Source: an uncultured Lachnospiraceae bacterium
GTDB lineage: Bacteria; Bacillota; Clostridia; Lachnospirales; Lachnospiraceae
Assembly: GCA_947164865.1 (NCBI GenBank)
Contig: CAMUYA010000006.1
Coordinates: 1 to 64,000, forward strand
Direction: 5' to 3'
Length of the DNA stretch: 64,000 bases
Of this stretch, positions 26,269 to 35,430 are shown piece by piece. Within the stretch, counting starts at the first letter, position 1, and the number at the start of each line of letters is the position of its first letter. The notes beneath the pieces were generated by a model. That model was not told where the DNA came from. It saw only the letters and a list, made by a program, of their open reading frames with translations, and searched no databases. The translations under genes and the position numbers were made by a program.

Positions 26269-27264
26269 ATGCGCTGGATGAGATACAGGATAAAAACTAA
26301 ATCAGAGGCAGAGGATATTATTATTTCCACACTTTATGATATCGGCCTGGAAGGTGCGCAGATAGAGGATAAGATCCCTCTTACTCCCCTTGAGAAGGAG
26401 CAGATGTTTGTGGACATTCTGCCGGATGCTCAGGATGATGACGGGATCGCCTATCTCAACTTCTTTGTGGAGATGACAGATGACGGAAATGTGCTTTTGG
26501 AGGGTGAGGAAACGGACCCTCAGAGCCTCTGCGAGCAAATAAAGTCCGAGCTTGATGAACTGAGGGAATTTAATCTCGATATCGGCGAGGGCACCGTGGA
26601 GCTTGAAAGCACCGAGGATATCGACTGGATCAATAATTGGAAAAAGTATTTCCATCAGTTCTATATAGATGATATCCTGGTGATCCCTTCATGGGAGGAA
26701 GTGCCGGAGCAGGATAAGGACAAGATGATCCTGCACATCGATCCCGGAACAGCTTTCGGAACCGGAATGCATGAGACCACCCAGCTATGCATCAGGCAGC
26801 TTCGAAAGTTCATCAATCCCGAGACGGTTATCCTCGATGTGGGAACCGGAAGCGGAATACTCGGTATTCTTTCACTCATGATGGGAGCAAAGCATATCGT
26901 GGGGACGGACCTTGACCCCTGCGCAGAGCCTGCGGTGTATGACAATCTCAAGAATAACAATATCGATGCGGCAGAGTTTGATCTGATCATCGGAAATATC
27001 ATCACCGAGAAGGAGATTCAGGACAGGGTCGGATACGAAAAGTATGATATTGTCGTTGCAAATATCCTTGCCGACGTGCTTGTTACGCTCACTCCGGTGA
27101 TCGTAGATCAGATGAAAAAGGGTGCGGTGTACATCACATCGGGAATCCTTAACGATAACGACAAAGAATTCCGCGTGAAGGATGCTATGACGGCAGCGGG
27201 CCTCGAGGTGGTTGAGACAACTTATCAGGGGGAATGGGTTTCGGTGACGGCAAGAAAACCCTGA
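26269..27264 (+). CDS. prmA: Ribosomal protein L11 methyltransferase
   Basis: SAM-dependent trimethylation of L11. The 331-residue protein shows the N-terminal substrate-recognition domain ('MRYRIKTKSEAEDIIISTLYDIGLEG'-type opening), 'DPGTAFGTGMHETT', motif I 'ILDVGTGSGILGI' and 'YDIVVANILADV'. It is followed by the CbiT-like gene and rsmE, a common Clostridial order for prmA-rsmE. Confidence 0.94.
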   Translation: MRWMRYRIKTKSEAEDIIISTLYDIGLEGAQIEDKIPLTPLEKEQMFVDILPDAQDDDGIAYLNFFVEMTDDGNVLLEGEETDPQSLCEQIKSELDELREFNLDIGEGTVELESTEDIDWINNWKKYFHQFYIDDILVIPSWEEVPEQDKDKMILHIDPGTAFGTGMHETTQLCIRQLRKFINPETVILDVGTGSGILGILSLMMGAKHIVGTDLDPCAEPAVYDNLKNNNIDAAEFDLIIGNIITEKEIQDRVGYEKYDIVVANILADVLVTLTPVIVDQMKKGAVYITSGILNDNDKEFRVKDAMTAAGLEVVETTYQGEWVSVTARKP

Positions 27265-27359
27265 ATAAGAGAGCAGCAATCACAAAAAGAATACCTTGAT
27301 AAAGACAGTTATTACGATAAGGCAGTTCCTGTATAAGAGAAGAGATTCGGAGGGTTAAT

Positions 27360-28265
27360 ATGGCAGAGCAGCTTTTTACAAACACACATATCATTTCATG
27401 GCTTCAGTATTTTTCGGAAAATACCGACCTTGATCTGGAGCATGTAAAGCTTCTGGATATCACCAAGAAGAATAAAAATATCATTCCCACGGTTGAAGCT
27501 CACAGATGTGTGCTGGTGTTTACCGAGGCCGGTCATAAGGATATTTTCTACCGTATGTACAGCGCCGGGCTTGGCGATTGCACAGTCATCTACAACGAGG
27601 GAAGCGAGCCTGCGGGCGAGATCAAGCAGGACAAGCTCTCCGACATGATAGACCGCGGGATCAATGCTTCCGCAGGAATGCTGATACTCAATCCGAATGC
27701 GAGAAGCACCTTCAAATTCGGAATGGATAATTCCGTATTTACCCCCGGTTCCGTAAGATATGTCGGCTCCGAGATAAGGGCCGTGATCCTCTCCAAGATG
27801 CAGATCGAGGAAGGGAAGAATATCTGCGTTATCTCGGGCGAATCAATAGTTATCGAGGCAGGTATACTTAACGGAGACGGTACTATCATTGCGGTGGAAT
27901 ACAACTCCAACGACCGCAGCGCCCTTGAGGATAACGTGGACCGCTTCGGACTTCACAATGTTAAGATCGTCGATCATGTAGATGAAAATGTATTTAAGGA
28001 TCTTCCTGTTCCCGATGTCACGATGCTGGTTGCCAGCGCGAGCATGGAGCAGGAGATGAAATACATGCTCTCCGTCAATCCGGAGATGGAATTTGTTATC
28101 TACACCCTTGATTTTGTGACTGCGGCAGGAATGCCTGCGCTGTGTAGGTCGCTTGGAATGGCTGATCCCGAGATCATACAGATATCGGTTTCAAAGCTTG
28201 GCAGAAAGAATAATTTTGAGAATCAGCCAGCCCCGTGGATCATTACATGCAGAGGCGGTAAGTAA
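27360..28265 (+). CDS. CbiT/precorrin-methyltransferase-like protein with a degenerate SAM motif
   Basis: 301 residues. The region from about 120 to 215 follows the CbiT layout: 'EIRAVILSKMQIEEGKNICVI', 'SIVIEAGIL', 'GTIIAVEYN', then 'NVDRFGLHNVKIVDHV'. The Gly-rich SAM loop normally seen (G-x-G-x-G) is replaced by 'VISGESIV', so SAM binding is doubtful. The N-terminal 115 residues are unrecognised, though they may be a rudimentary CbiE-like tetrapyrrole methylase domain. No other cobalamin genes are nearby. It lies between prmA and rsmE, suggesting a conserved but different role. Confidence 0.55.
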   Translation: MAEQLFTNTHIISWLQYFSENTDLDLEHVKLLDITKKNKNIIPTVEAHRCVLVFTEAGHKDIFYRMYSAGLGDCTVIYNEGSEPAGEIKQDKLSDMIDRGINASAGMLILNPNARSTFKFGMDNSVFTPGSVRYVGSEIRAVILSKMQIEEGKNICVISGESIVIEAGILNGDGTIIAVEYNSNDRSALEDNVDRFGLHNVKIVDHVDENVFKDLPVPDVTMLVASASMEQEMKYMLSVNPEMEFVIYTLDFVTAAGMPALCRSLGMADPEIIQISVSKLGRKNNFENQPAPWIITCRGGK

Positions 28266-28310
28266 GTTAACCCTTGATGGGTGGCGGCGCCGGGCGCCGG
28301 AAGATGTGTC

Positions 28311-29069
28311 ATGTATAAGTTTTTTGTTTCTCCGTCACAAATAAATAAGGAGCAGAACCGCGTTGTTATAACCGGTCCGGATGTGAACCACATCAAAAAT
28401 GTTCTTCGCATGAAAAAGGGCGAAGAGGTCAGCATCTCTAACGGTAAAGACGGGCGCGAATACTGCTGTGCGATCCTCGAAATGCACGAGGATTCGATTT
28501 TACTTGAGCTCCGCTTTATCAAAGAAGAAGGCTCGGAACTGCCGGTAACGGTCACGCTTTTTCAGGGACTTCCCAAAGCGGATAAGATGGAGCTCATCAT
28601 CCAGAAATGTGTAGAGCTCGGTGTTACAAGGATAGTTCCGGTGTCAATGAAAAGGTGCGTAGTAAAGCTGGATGATAAAAAGAGTGCATCAAAGATCGAA
28701 AGATGGCAGGCGATCGCAGAGTCGGCCGCGAAACAGAGTAAGCGCGGGATCGTAACAGAGATCACACCGGTGATGACCTTCGAAAATGCTGTGGGAGAAG
28801 CCGCAAGATCGGATATCAGGCTGCTTCCCTACGAGATGGCCGACAATGAGATGATGAATGAGACCCGGAAAATTTTCGAAAACATAAAGCCGGGATCGGA
28901 TATATCTGTTTTCATCGGACCGGAAGGCGGGTTTGACGAAGGTGAGATAGAGATGGCAAAGGCAGTGGGGCTTAGGACTATCACTCTCGGAAAGCGGATA
29001 CTGCGGACCGAGACCGCCGGAATGACAGTGATGAGCTGGATAGTGCTGATGACGGAAGGAAAGAAATAA
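28311..29069 (+). CDS. rsmE: 16S rRNA m3U1498 methyltransferase
   Basis: A 252-residue SPOUT-fold enzyme. The start 'MYKFFVSPSQ' at 28311 has a GGAAG site 7 nt upstream. Family motifs: 'VNHIKNVLRMKKGEE', 'PKADKMELIIQKCVELGV', 'IGPEGGFDEGE' and the C-terminal knot 'LGKRILRTETA'. It stands 45 nt after the CbiT-like gene and next to a flavoprotein gene. Confidence 0.94.
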   Translation: MYKFFVSPSQINKEQNRVVITGPDVNHIKNVLRMKKGEEVSISNGKDGREYCCAILEMHEDSILLELRFIKEEGSELPVTVTLFQGLPKADKMELIIQKCVELGVTRIVPVSMKRCVVKLDDKKSASKIERWQAIAESAAKQSKRGIVTEITPVMTFENAVGEAARSDIRLLPYEMADNEMMNETRKIFENIKPGSDISVFIGPEGGFDEGEIEMAKAVGLRTITLGKRILRTETAGMTVMSWIVLMTEGKK

Positions 29070-29070
29070 T

Positions 29071-29643
29071 ATGTCAAAACAGAGCTGGAAACCCGGAAAT
29101 ATGCTGTATCCTCTTCCGGTGGTAATGGTAAGTTGCAAGGATAGAAATGATAAACCCAATATAATCACTCTTGCCTGGGCAGGGACGATATGTTCCGATC
29201 CGCCAATGGTATCCATATCGATCCGCCCCGAGAGATATTCTCATGATATCATCGAAAGGAGCGGAGAATTTGTTATCAATCTGGTGACCGAAAAGCTCAC
29301 TTTCGCCTGCGACTGGTGCGGCGTGCGCTCCGGGCGGGACTATGATAAGTTTAAGGAGACGATGCTTTCTCCTTATACATCGGAATTTATGGATACGCCG
29401 GCTATAGACCAGAGCCCTGTAAATATATACTGCAAGACCAAAAAGATCGAGAGACTTGGTTCACACGATATGTATATAGCAGAGGTCGTGGGAGTGACGG
29501 TGGATGAGTCCTACATGGACGAAAACGGGAAATTTGATCTCAATTCCACTGGGCTTGTCACATATTCACATGGCGAGTATTACAGCCTGGGAGAAAAGAA
29601 GGGTAAATTCGGCTATTCGGTACAGAAGAAACAAAAAAATTGA
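29071..29643 (+). CDS. Flavin reductase-like FMN-binding protein
   Basis: A 190-residue split-barrel flavoprotein of the flavoredoxin/flavin reductase family, with 'YPLPVVMVSCKD', 'IITLAWAGTICSDPPMVSIS', 'RYSHDII', 'EFVINL' and 'DPAIDQSPVNI'-type segments. It starts one base after the rsmE stop. The physiological electron partner is unknown. Confidence 0.85.
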   Translation: MSKQSWKPGNMLYPLPVVMVSCKDRNDKPNIITLAWAGTICSDPPMVSISIRPERYSHDIIERSGEFVINLVTEKLTFACDWCGVRSGRDYDKFKETMLSPYTSEFMDTPAIDQSPVNIYCKTKKIERLGSHDMYIAEVVGVTVDESYMDENGKFDLNSTGLVTYSHGEYYSLGEKKGKFGYSVQKKQKN

Positions 29644-29708
29644 TGTATGATCGGAGATCGAAAGCCGCCGGGCGACCGGATCCGGAGAGCCGAAAAAGGA
29701 CGATATTA

Positions 29709-30923
29709 ATGGAGATTTATCTTGACAACTCCGCGACGACAAGGGTATTCCCCGAGGTCGCGGAGTTTATGACGAAAATAATGTGCGAAGATTACGGGAA
29801 TCCTTCCAGCATGCACCACATGGGGGTGGAGGCGGAAAAGTACGTAAGACAGGCGCGCGAGATATTTGCAAAGATCCTCAAATGTGAATCTAAAAATATA
29901 TATTTTACTTCCGGCGGAACGGAATCGGATAATCTGGCTATCATAGGCGCAACAGAGAGTATGAAGCGCCGGGGGAAGCATCTTATCACGACTTCGATCG
30001 AGCATCCTGCAGTAATAAACACCATGAAGCATCTGGAGCAGGAAGGCTATGAAGTGACCTTTCTTCCGGTGGATAAATCCGGCGTGGTAAGGATGGATGA
30101 GCTTGAAAAGGCCATCACGGATGAAACTATCCTCATCTCAACAATGCATATTAACAATGAAATCGGAAGCGTACAACCGATAGATGAGATAGGAAAGATC
30201 ATAAAGCAGAAGAACCCGGATGCGTTATTCCACGTCGATGCGGTGCAGGGCTTCGGGAAGATCCCCCTCTACCCCAAAAAGGCGGGGATCGACCTTATGT
30301 CGATGAGCAGCCACAAGATACACGGCCCCAAAGGAGTGGGTGCACTTTATGTTGGGGACGGAGTGAGGCTTAAGCCCATAACCTTCGGAGGCGGACAGCA
30401 GGACGGCCTGAGGAGCGGAACGGAAAATGTACCCGGGATTGCAGGGATGGCCCTTGCTGCCAAGATGCTTTATGAGAACGTCACATCCGAAGCGGAGAAG
30501 CTGTATGAACTCAAGGAAAGACTGATATTTGGGGCGCTTCAGACGGAAGGCGTATCGGTGAACGGGATAGATCCCGGGACTGACCTTCAGGGCACGGAAC
30601 ATGAAAGCCTCAGAAACGCCGTAAAATCAGCAATCAGCGGTACGGCACCCCATATCGTGAGCCTGTCCTTTGAGGGAGTGCGGGCAGAGGTACTTTTGCA
30701 CGCACTTGAAGACCGAGGCATATATGTTTCAGCAGGAAGCGCATGCTCGACACATAAGCCGGAGCCTTCGGCTACGCTTAAGTCAATAGGGCTTGATAAG
30801 AGCCTTCTGGATTCCACACTCAGATTCTCAATGTCGGAATTTACCACTCCGTTTGAGATAGACGAGACCGTAAAAGCACTGGGCGAGATCGTCCCCATGC
30901 TGCGGAGATTCACCAGAAGATGA
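29709..30923 (+). CDS. Cysteine desulfurase (NifS/IscS-like)
   Basis: A 404-residue PLP enzyme that releases sulfur from cysteine as a persulfide. Start 'MEIYLDNSATT' at 29709; a longer frame from 29640 is less likely. PLP lysine in 'SSHKIHGPKG', catalytic Cys in 'SAGSACSTHKPEPS', plus 'GGTESDN' and 'HVDAVQGFGKI'. It directly precedes thiI, and such pairs dedicate the desulfurase to s4U tRNA thiolation. An insertion near residues 285-300 lengthens the loop before the catalytic Cys. Confidence 0.93.
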   Translation: MEIYLDNSATTRVFPEVAEFMTKIMCEDYGNPSSMHHMGVEAEKYVRQAREIFAKILKCESKNIYFTSGGTESDNLAIIGATESMKRRGKHLITTSIEHPAVINTMKHLEQEGYEVTFLPVDKSGVVRMDELEKAITDETILISTMHINNEIGSVQPIDEIGKIIKQKNPDALFHVDAVQGFGKIPLYPKKAGIDLMSMSSHKIHGPKGVGALYVGDGVRLKPITFGGGQQDGLRSGTENVPGIAGMALAAKMLYENVTSEAEKLYELKERLIFGALQTEGVSVNGIDPGTDLQGTEHESLRNAVKSAISGTAPHIVSLSFEGVRAEVLLHALEDRGIYVSAGSACSTHKPEPSATLKSIGLDKSLLDSTLRFSMSEFTTPFEIDETVKALGEIVPMLRRFTRR

Positions 30924-31039
30924 TATGATACAAGGGTCAAAAGGAAAAAAGCCAATGGTGTGCCTAATGAAGGATTTACAGAATGTCACGTAATTTTAAC
31001 CTTAAGAATAAGCCGGAACATAATACGGAAAGCAGAATA

Positions 31040-32230
31040 ATGAACAAAGAGATTTTTAAAGATTTTCTGATCAAATATGCAGAGATCGGAATAAAAGGGA
31101 AGAACAGATATCTGTTTGAGGATGCGCTCATCGCACATATTCAGAGCGCCCTTAGCAGAGTGGAGGGAAAGTTCAGCGTATACAAGACTCCGGGAAGGAT
31201 ATTTGTATCCGCGCTGGAGGAATTTGATTTTGATGAGACGGTGGATGCCATTAAGCATGTGTTCGGAGTGGCCGGGATATGCCCCATAATAAGGCTTGAA
31301 AAGGGTGATCCGGAGGACCTTAAAAAGAGCACTGTTGAATATATGCACAAGATGTATGAGGATGATCTTTCGTGCACGTTTAAGGTGTTTGCCCGCAGGG
31401 AGAGCAAGAACTATCCTCTGGATTCCATGCAGATAAATGCTGTTGTCGGAGAGGTTATCCTGGGCGAATTCCCCAATCTCAAGGTGGATGTTCACCATCC
31501 GGATATGATCGTGTATGTGGAGGTGAGAGATCATATTTATCTTTATTCCGAGATAATACCGGGACCGGGAGGAATGCCGGTTGGAACAGGCGGCCATGCG
31601 ATGCTGCTTCTTTCCGGAGGAATAGACTCACCTGTTGCGGGATATATGATCGCAAAGAGGGGAGTTTCACTGGATGCGGTTTATTTTCATGCACCGCCCT
31701 ACACCTCCGAGAGAGCACTTCAGAAGGTGGTGGATCTGGCGAAGATCATTTCGAAATACACCGGCCCTATAAAGCTGCACGTTATCAATTTTACGGATAT
31801 TCAGCTTGCCATATATGAAAAGTGCCCTCATGATGAGCTCACCATTATCATGCGCAGATACATGATGAGAATAGCGCAGCATCTTGCAGAAGAATGCGGA
31901 GCGCTTGCTCTTGTAACAGGTGAGAGCGTGGGCCAGGTGGCATCCCAGACGCTTGCTTCCCTCGGCTGTACCAACGAAGTGACGGACCTTCCCGTGCTCC
32001 GTCCTCTTATAGCATTTGACAAGCAGGATATAGTTGAGATATCCGAAAAGATAGGAACTTACGAAACATCCATACTTCCTTACGAGGACTGCTGTACCAT
32101 ATTTGTGGCAAAGCATCCGGTAACGAAGCCGCTTAGAAAAGTGATCGAAAGACATGAGGGGAATCTCTCGGAGGTCATAGATGATCTGCTCAAGGCGGCA
32201 TACGAGACGGAGAGGATAATTGAGATATAA
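31040..32230 (+). CDS. thiI: tRNA 4-thiouridine synthase
   Basis: A 396-residue protein with ferredoxin-like and THUMP N-terminal domains and a PP-loop pyrophosphatase domain: 'LLLSGGIDSPVAGYM', 'LVTGESVGQVASQT' and 'DCCTIFVAKHPVTKP'. It has no C-terminal rhodanese domain, as is normal for Firmicutes, where the adjacent desulfurase supplies sulfur. The start at 31040 fits family N-termini ('FLIKYAEIGIKGKNRY') with GGAAAG upstream; 30983 is an in-frame alternative with AAGGA. Confidence 0.94.
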   Translation: MNKEIFKDFLIKYAEIGIKGKNRYLFEDALIAHIQSALSRVEGKFSVYKTPGRIFVSALEEFDFDETVDAIKHVFGVAGICPIIRLEKGDPEDLKKSTVEYMHKMYEDDLSCTFKVFARRESKNYPLDSMQINAVVGEVILGEFPNLKVDVHHPDMIVYVEVRDHIYLYSEIIPGPGGMPVGTGGHAMLLLSGGIDSPVAGYMIAKRGVSLDAVYFHAPPYTSERALQKVVDLAKIISKYTGPIKLHVINFTDIQLAIYEKCPHDELTIIMRRYMMRIAQHLAEECGALALVTGESVGQVASQTLASLGCTNEVTDLPVLRPLIAFDKQDIVEISEKIGTYETSILPYEDCCTIFVAKHPVTKPLRKVIERHEGNLSEVIDDLLKAAYETERIIEI

Positions 32231-32270
32231 AAAAAGAGCACCCCGCAAGGGATGCTCTGAATATTTTTTA
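32228..32270. terminator. Bidirectional terminator between thiI and the HPr-like gene
   Basis: AGAGCA-CCCC-GCAA-GGG-TGCTCT stem (32235-32258), with seven A on its left and TATTTTTTA on its right. Confidence 0.85.
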
Positions 32271-32289
32271 TGGTGTTGAAGTAAGAGGA

Positions 32290-32520
32290 TTATGCCTCGT
32301 ACTTCTTAAGCACTTCGAGAACTTCCTCAGCGCCGTCCTCAGTATGGATGTTGAGGTCGATGGGCTTGGAAAGATCAAGAGAAAAGATTCCCATGATCGA
32401 CTTTGCATCGATTACGTATCTTCCTGATACAAGATCAAAGTCATACTCGAATTTGGTGATGTCGTTGACAAAGCTCTTTACCTTGTCGATTGAATTGAGA
32501 GAAATCTTAATTGTCTTCAT
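32290..32520 (-). CDS. HPr-like protein lacking the PTS histidine
   Basis: A 76-residue protein with HPr topology. The segment 'IDAKSIMGIFSLDLS' matches the HPr regulatory-serine region, with Ser41 equivalent to HPr Ser46. The normal active-site motif 'GLHARPA' is absent; the position of His15 is in 'SIDKVKSF'. It therefore cannot act as a PTS phosphocarrier in the usual way, but could be a Ser-phosphorylated cofactor like Crh. A GGAGGAAA-type ribosome binding site precedes the ATG. It is monocistronic. Confidence 0.8.
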   Translation of the reverse strand: MKTIKISLNSIDKVKSFVNDITKFEYDFDLVSGRYVIDAKSIMGIFSLDLSKPIDLNIHTEDGAEEVLEVLKKYEA

Positions 32521-32640
32521 GCTATTTCCTCCGTTTTTTCCTTTTCCTTTTTTCTTGCTACGCCATCATAATAATTTAGAAACCGTTTTATGTCAAGAAA
32601 AAAAGCATATTAAAAAGAGACAAAGTTTTTGGTAAAAAGA

Positions 32641-34233
32641 ATGAAAAATGTTGCATTTCATAATCTCGGCTGCAAAGTGAATTCATACGAAATGGAAGTA
32701 ATGCAGCAGATTGTACAAAAAAGAGGATACAAAATTGTGCAGTTTACACAAAAAGCGGATGCATATGTTGTAAACACCTGCACTGTTACCAATATAGCGG
32801 ACCGTAAGAGCCGCCAGATGCTCCACCGTGCAAAGCAGCTGAATCCCGATGCCGTGGTGGTGGCTGTGGGATGCTATGCACAGACAGGGGAGGGCAGGCT
32901 GCTGGAGGATGATGCGGTGGACATCATTATCGGCAACAACCATAAGACAGAAATAGCGGATATTTTGGATGAATACTTTTTAAGGCACGGAGCCGGATGC
33001 CCGGCTTCCTGTGATTGTAAGGGCTTATCCGCAGTCGGTGCAGACATCTCTCGAACAGGCGATAATTCTCCGGTATTCAAAATAGATGACAGCACAGCTA
33101 AAATCTCCGTTTTATCCGACTTAAACAAGCCCTCCGAGTATGAGAATGCAACTCTTGTATGCGGAACCGCCAGGACCAGAGCCGATGTGAAGATCCAGGA
33201 CGGATGCAATCAGTTCTGCAGCTACTGCGCGATACCGCTTGCCAGGGGAAGAGCGCGGAGCAGAAAGCCCGGGGATGTGATAGAGGAGATCAGGACCCTC
33301 GTGGAAAACGGGCATAAGGAGATAGTGATCACCGGCATCCATGTGTGCTCCTACGGGATAGATTTTGATGACGAAGCATGGAAAGAGGGAAAGGTCGCTC
33401 CCTCGGAACATATGAGAGATGATGAGCGGATACGCGATTACAGGGGAGAGACAAAGCTTTTTGATCTGCTGGAAATGATCGACAGGGAAATCCCGGATGA
33501 CAGGCTAAAGAGGATCAGGCTGGGATCCTTAGAGCCCAGAGTGATCACGGAAGAAAACGTGAGAAGGCTTGTGAAGATAAAAAGGATCTGCCCGCACTTC
33601 CACCTGTCCCTTCAGAGCGGGTGCGACGATACGCTAAAGCGCATGAATAGGCACTATAATTCGCAGGAATATAAAGAGGGTGCGGAGCTTATCAGGAAAA
33701 TGTACCGGGATGCAGGAATAAGCGCAGCCATCACGACTGATGTGATTGTGGGCTTTCCCGGCGAGACGGATGAAGAATTTGATATAACGAGAAAGTATCT
33801 CGAGGAGCTTAAGCTTTATGAGATGCATATTTTCAAGTATTCGAGAAGAAAAGGAACCGTGGCGGATTCACTTCCGGGCCAGATACCGGAGGAGATAAAA
33901 AACATACGGAGCGACATTCTGCTCGAGATGACCGAAAGGCACTCCCGGGAATACAGAGCGGAAAGGCTGGGACAGACGGAGAGCGTCCTTATAGAAGAGA
34001 AAAAAGGCGGATATTATGTGGGCCATACCGGGGATTACATTAAAGTGCTGATCCCCGGGGAAGAGATGAAAGCAGTCCGGAATACAGCGCCGGATGCTGA
34101 GAGGAACACACCTTCGGAAAACGTTCGAATACCGAATGGAAACGAAGGATACGAAGGCTTGATGGTCGAGACCGTGTTGGAAGCCTTGACGGATCGGGAC
34201 GAGGTAATCGGGAAAATCCTGTCAAATGCGTGA
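32641..34233 (+). CDS. mtaB: tRNA t6A37 methylthiotransferase
   Basis: A radical SAM enzyme converting t6A to ms2t6A in tRNA. UPF0004 domain 'HNLGCKVNSYEME' with three conserved Cys, radical SAM cluster 'CNQFCSYCAIPLARGRARSR', then a C-terminal TRAM-like region. At about 530 residues it is some 80-90 longer than usual. Extra sequence between the two domains includes a Cys-rich patch ('GAGCPASCDCKG'), and there is a charged insertion after 'VCSYGIDF'. The ribosome binding site is weak; ATG 32641 is chosen over an upstream TTG at 32629. Confidence 0.9.
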   Translation: MKNVAFHNLGCKVNSYEMEVMQQIVQKRGYKIVQFTQKADAYVVNTCTVTNIADRKSRQMLHRAKQLNPDAVVVAVGCYAQTGEGRLLEDDAVDIIIGNNHKTEIADILDEYFLRHGAGCPASCDCKGLSAVGADISRTGDNSPVFKIDDSTAKISVLSDLNKPSEYENATLVCGTARTRADVKIQDGCNQFCSYCAIPLARGRARSRKPGDVIEEIRTLVENGHKEIVITGIHVCSYGIDFDDEAWKEGKVAPSEHMRDDERIRDYRGETKLFDLLEMIDREIPDDRLKRIRLGSLEPRVITEENVRRLVKIKRICPHFHLSLQSGCDDTLKRMNRHYNSQEYKEGAELIRKMYRDAGISAAITTDVIVGFPGETDEEFDITRKYLEELKLYEMHIFKYSRRKGTVADSLPGQIPEEIKNIRSDILLEMTERHSREYRAERLGQTESVLIEEKKGGYYVGHTGDYIKVLIPGEEMKAVRNTAPDAERNTPSENVRIPNGNEGYEGLMVETVLEALTDRDEVIGKILSNA

Positions 34234-34408
34234 AAAACGCTTCTGACATAACGATGAAAAAAATCGTGTCGGAAAAGTAAAAAAATTGCCAATTCCTTGA
34301 TTTTATAGTACAATTAACCCAAATGGGTATCTGTAATTGTGCCTGATCGGGCAGAGGGAACAAAAGCGGTGAATGCCGTATTTATTATATTCAGAAAGAG
34401 GTAACAAA

Positions 34409-34678
34409 ATGGCTGATTTGGGGAACACACAGTATTTTGAGGTTCAGACTGATGCTCCTACCGGAGTGAAGGAAGTGCTTGCCTGCGTATATGAGGCGCT
34501 TCAGGAAAAGGGTTATAATCCCGTTAATCAGATAGTCGGATATATCATGAGCGGCGATCCGACATACGTGACCAGTTATAACAACGCACGCAGCCTTATC
34601 ATGAAGGTGGAGAGGGACGAGCTCGTTGAAGAGCTTCTTAACAGCTATATCCTTAACCGCGGCTGGGAGCAGCAGTAA
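34409..34678 (+). CDS. ireB: IreB-family regulatory phosphoprotein
   Basis: An 89-residue protein of the UPF0297 family. The N-terminal 'MADLGNTQYF' contains the Thr region phosphorylated by PASTA kinases (IreK/PrkC) in Enterococcus, followed by 'ALQEKGYNPVNQIVGYIMSGDPTYVTSYNNAR'-type conserved helices. Start at 34409 with AGAGG upstream. First of the conserved ireB-ruvX-DUF1292 trio. Confidence 0.93.
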   Translation: MADLGNTQYFEVQTDAPTGVKEVLACVYEALQEKGYNPVNQIVGYIMSGDPTYVTSYNNARSLIMKVERDELVEELLNSYILNRGWEQQ

Positions 34679-34692
34679 TCGGAGCGGCAGCA

Positions 34693-35124
34693 ATGAGGAT
34701 AATGGGGCTTGATTTCGGGTCAAAAACGGTGGGTGTTGCAATAAGCGATCCCCTTCTTGTGACTGCACAGGCGCATGAGATCATCAGGCGTGAAAAGGAG
34801 AACCAGCTCAGAAGGACTCTCGCCAGGATCGAGGAACTGTGTACGGAGTTTGAGATCTCAAAGATAGTATTGGGCCTTCCGATGCATATGAACGGGGATG
34901 AGGGAGTAAGAGCACAGCTTTCACGGGATTTCAAGGAAAGCCTGGAGAGAAGAACGGGCCTTCCGGTGGAGATGTACGACGAAAGGCTCACGACGGTGGA
35001 AGCGGACGAGATCATGAAAGAGGTCGGGATCCGCAGGGAGAACCGCAAAGAATACGTTGATATGATAGCGGCGCAGATCATTCTGCAGGACTATCTCGAT
35101 AACAGGAAAACTAATTATGAGTGA
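34693..35124 (+). CDS. ruvX: Putative pre-16S rRNA nuclease / Holliday junction resolvase-like
   Basis: A 143-residue RNase H-fold protein (YqgF family): 'MGLDFGSKTVGVAISDP', 'IVLGLPMHMNGDEG', 'YDERLTTVEA' and 'VDMIAAQIILQDYL' hold the acidic catalytic positions. 14 nt after ireB; overlaps the DUF1292 gene by 8 nt. Confidence 0.93.
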   Translation: MRIMGLDFGSKTVGVAISDPLLVTAQAHEIIRREKENQLRRTLARIEELCTEFEISKIVLGLPMHMNGDEGVRAQLSRDFKESLERRTGLPVEMYDERLTTVEADEIMKEVGIRRENRKEYVDMIAAQIILQDYLDNRKTNYE

Positions 35125-35407
35125 TAAAAAGCTTGAAAAAGTAATATTCAATCCGGACGGGGCTGATCCGGTAGAATTTTTTGTTCTTGAGCAGACAAGG
35201 ATAGGCGGCTTCGATTACATACTCGTGACCGATTTTGAAGAGGGTGACGGCGAAGCACTTATCCTGAAGGATGTGTCCGAGGACGGCGAGGAGGAAAGCA
35301 GATACGTGATAGTATCCGAAGATAACGAGCTCGCAGCCGTTGCGGAGGTTTTTGAAGGTATGCTCGATGACGTGGATCTTATCACTGATGATGAATCAGA
35401 TATTTAG
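35117..35407 (+). CDS. DUF1292 family protein
   Basis: A 96-residue acidic protein with the DUF1292 pattern ('FFVLEQTRIGGFDYILVTD', 'ALILKDVSEDG'), the usual third gene after ireB and ruvX (yrzB-like). Function unknown. It overlaps ruvX by 8 nt. Confidence 0.88.
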   Translation: MSDKKLEKVIFNPDGADPVEFFVLEQTRIGGFDYILVTDFEEGDGEALILKDVSEDGEEESRYVIVSEDNELAAVAEVFEGMLDDVDLITDDESDI

Positions 35408-35430
35408 ATATATTAGATATAGGAGTAGTT

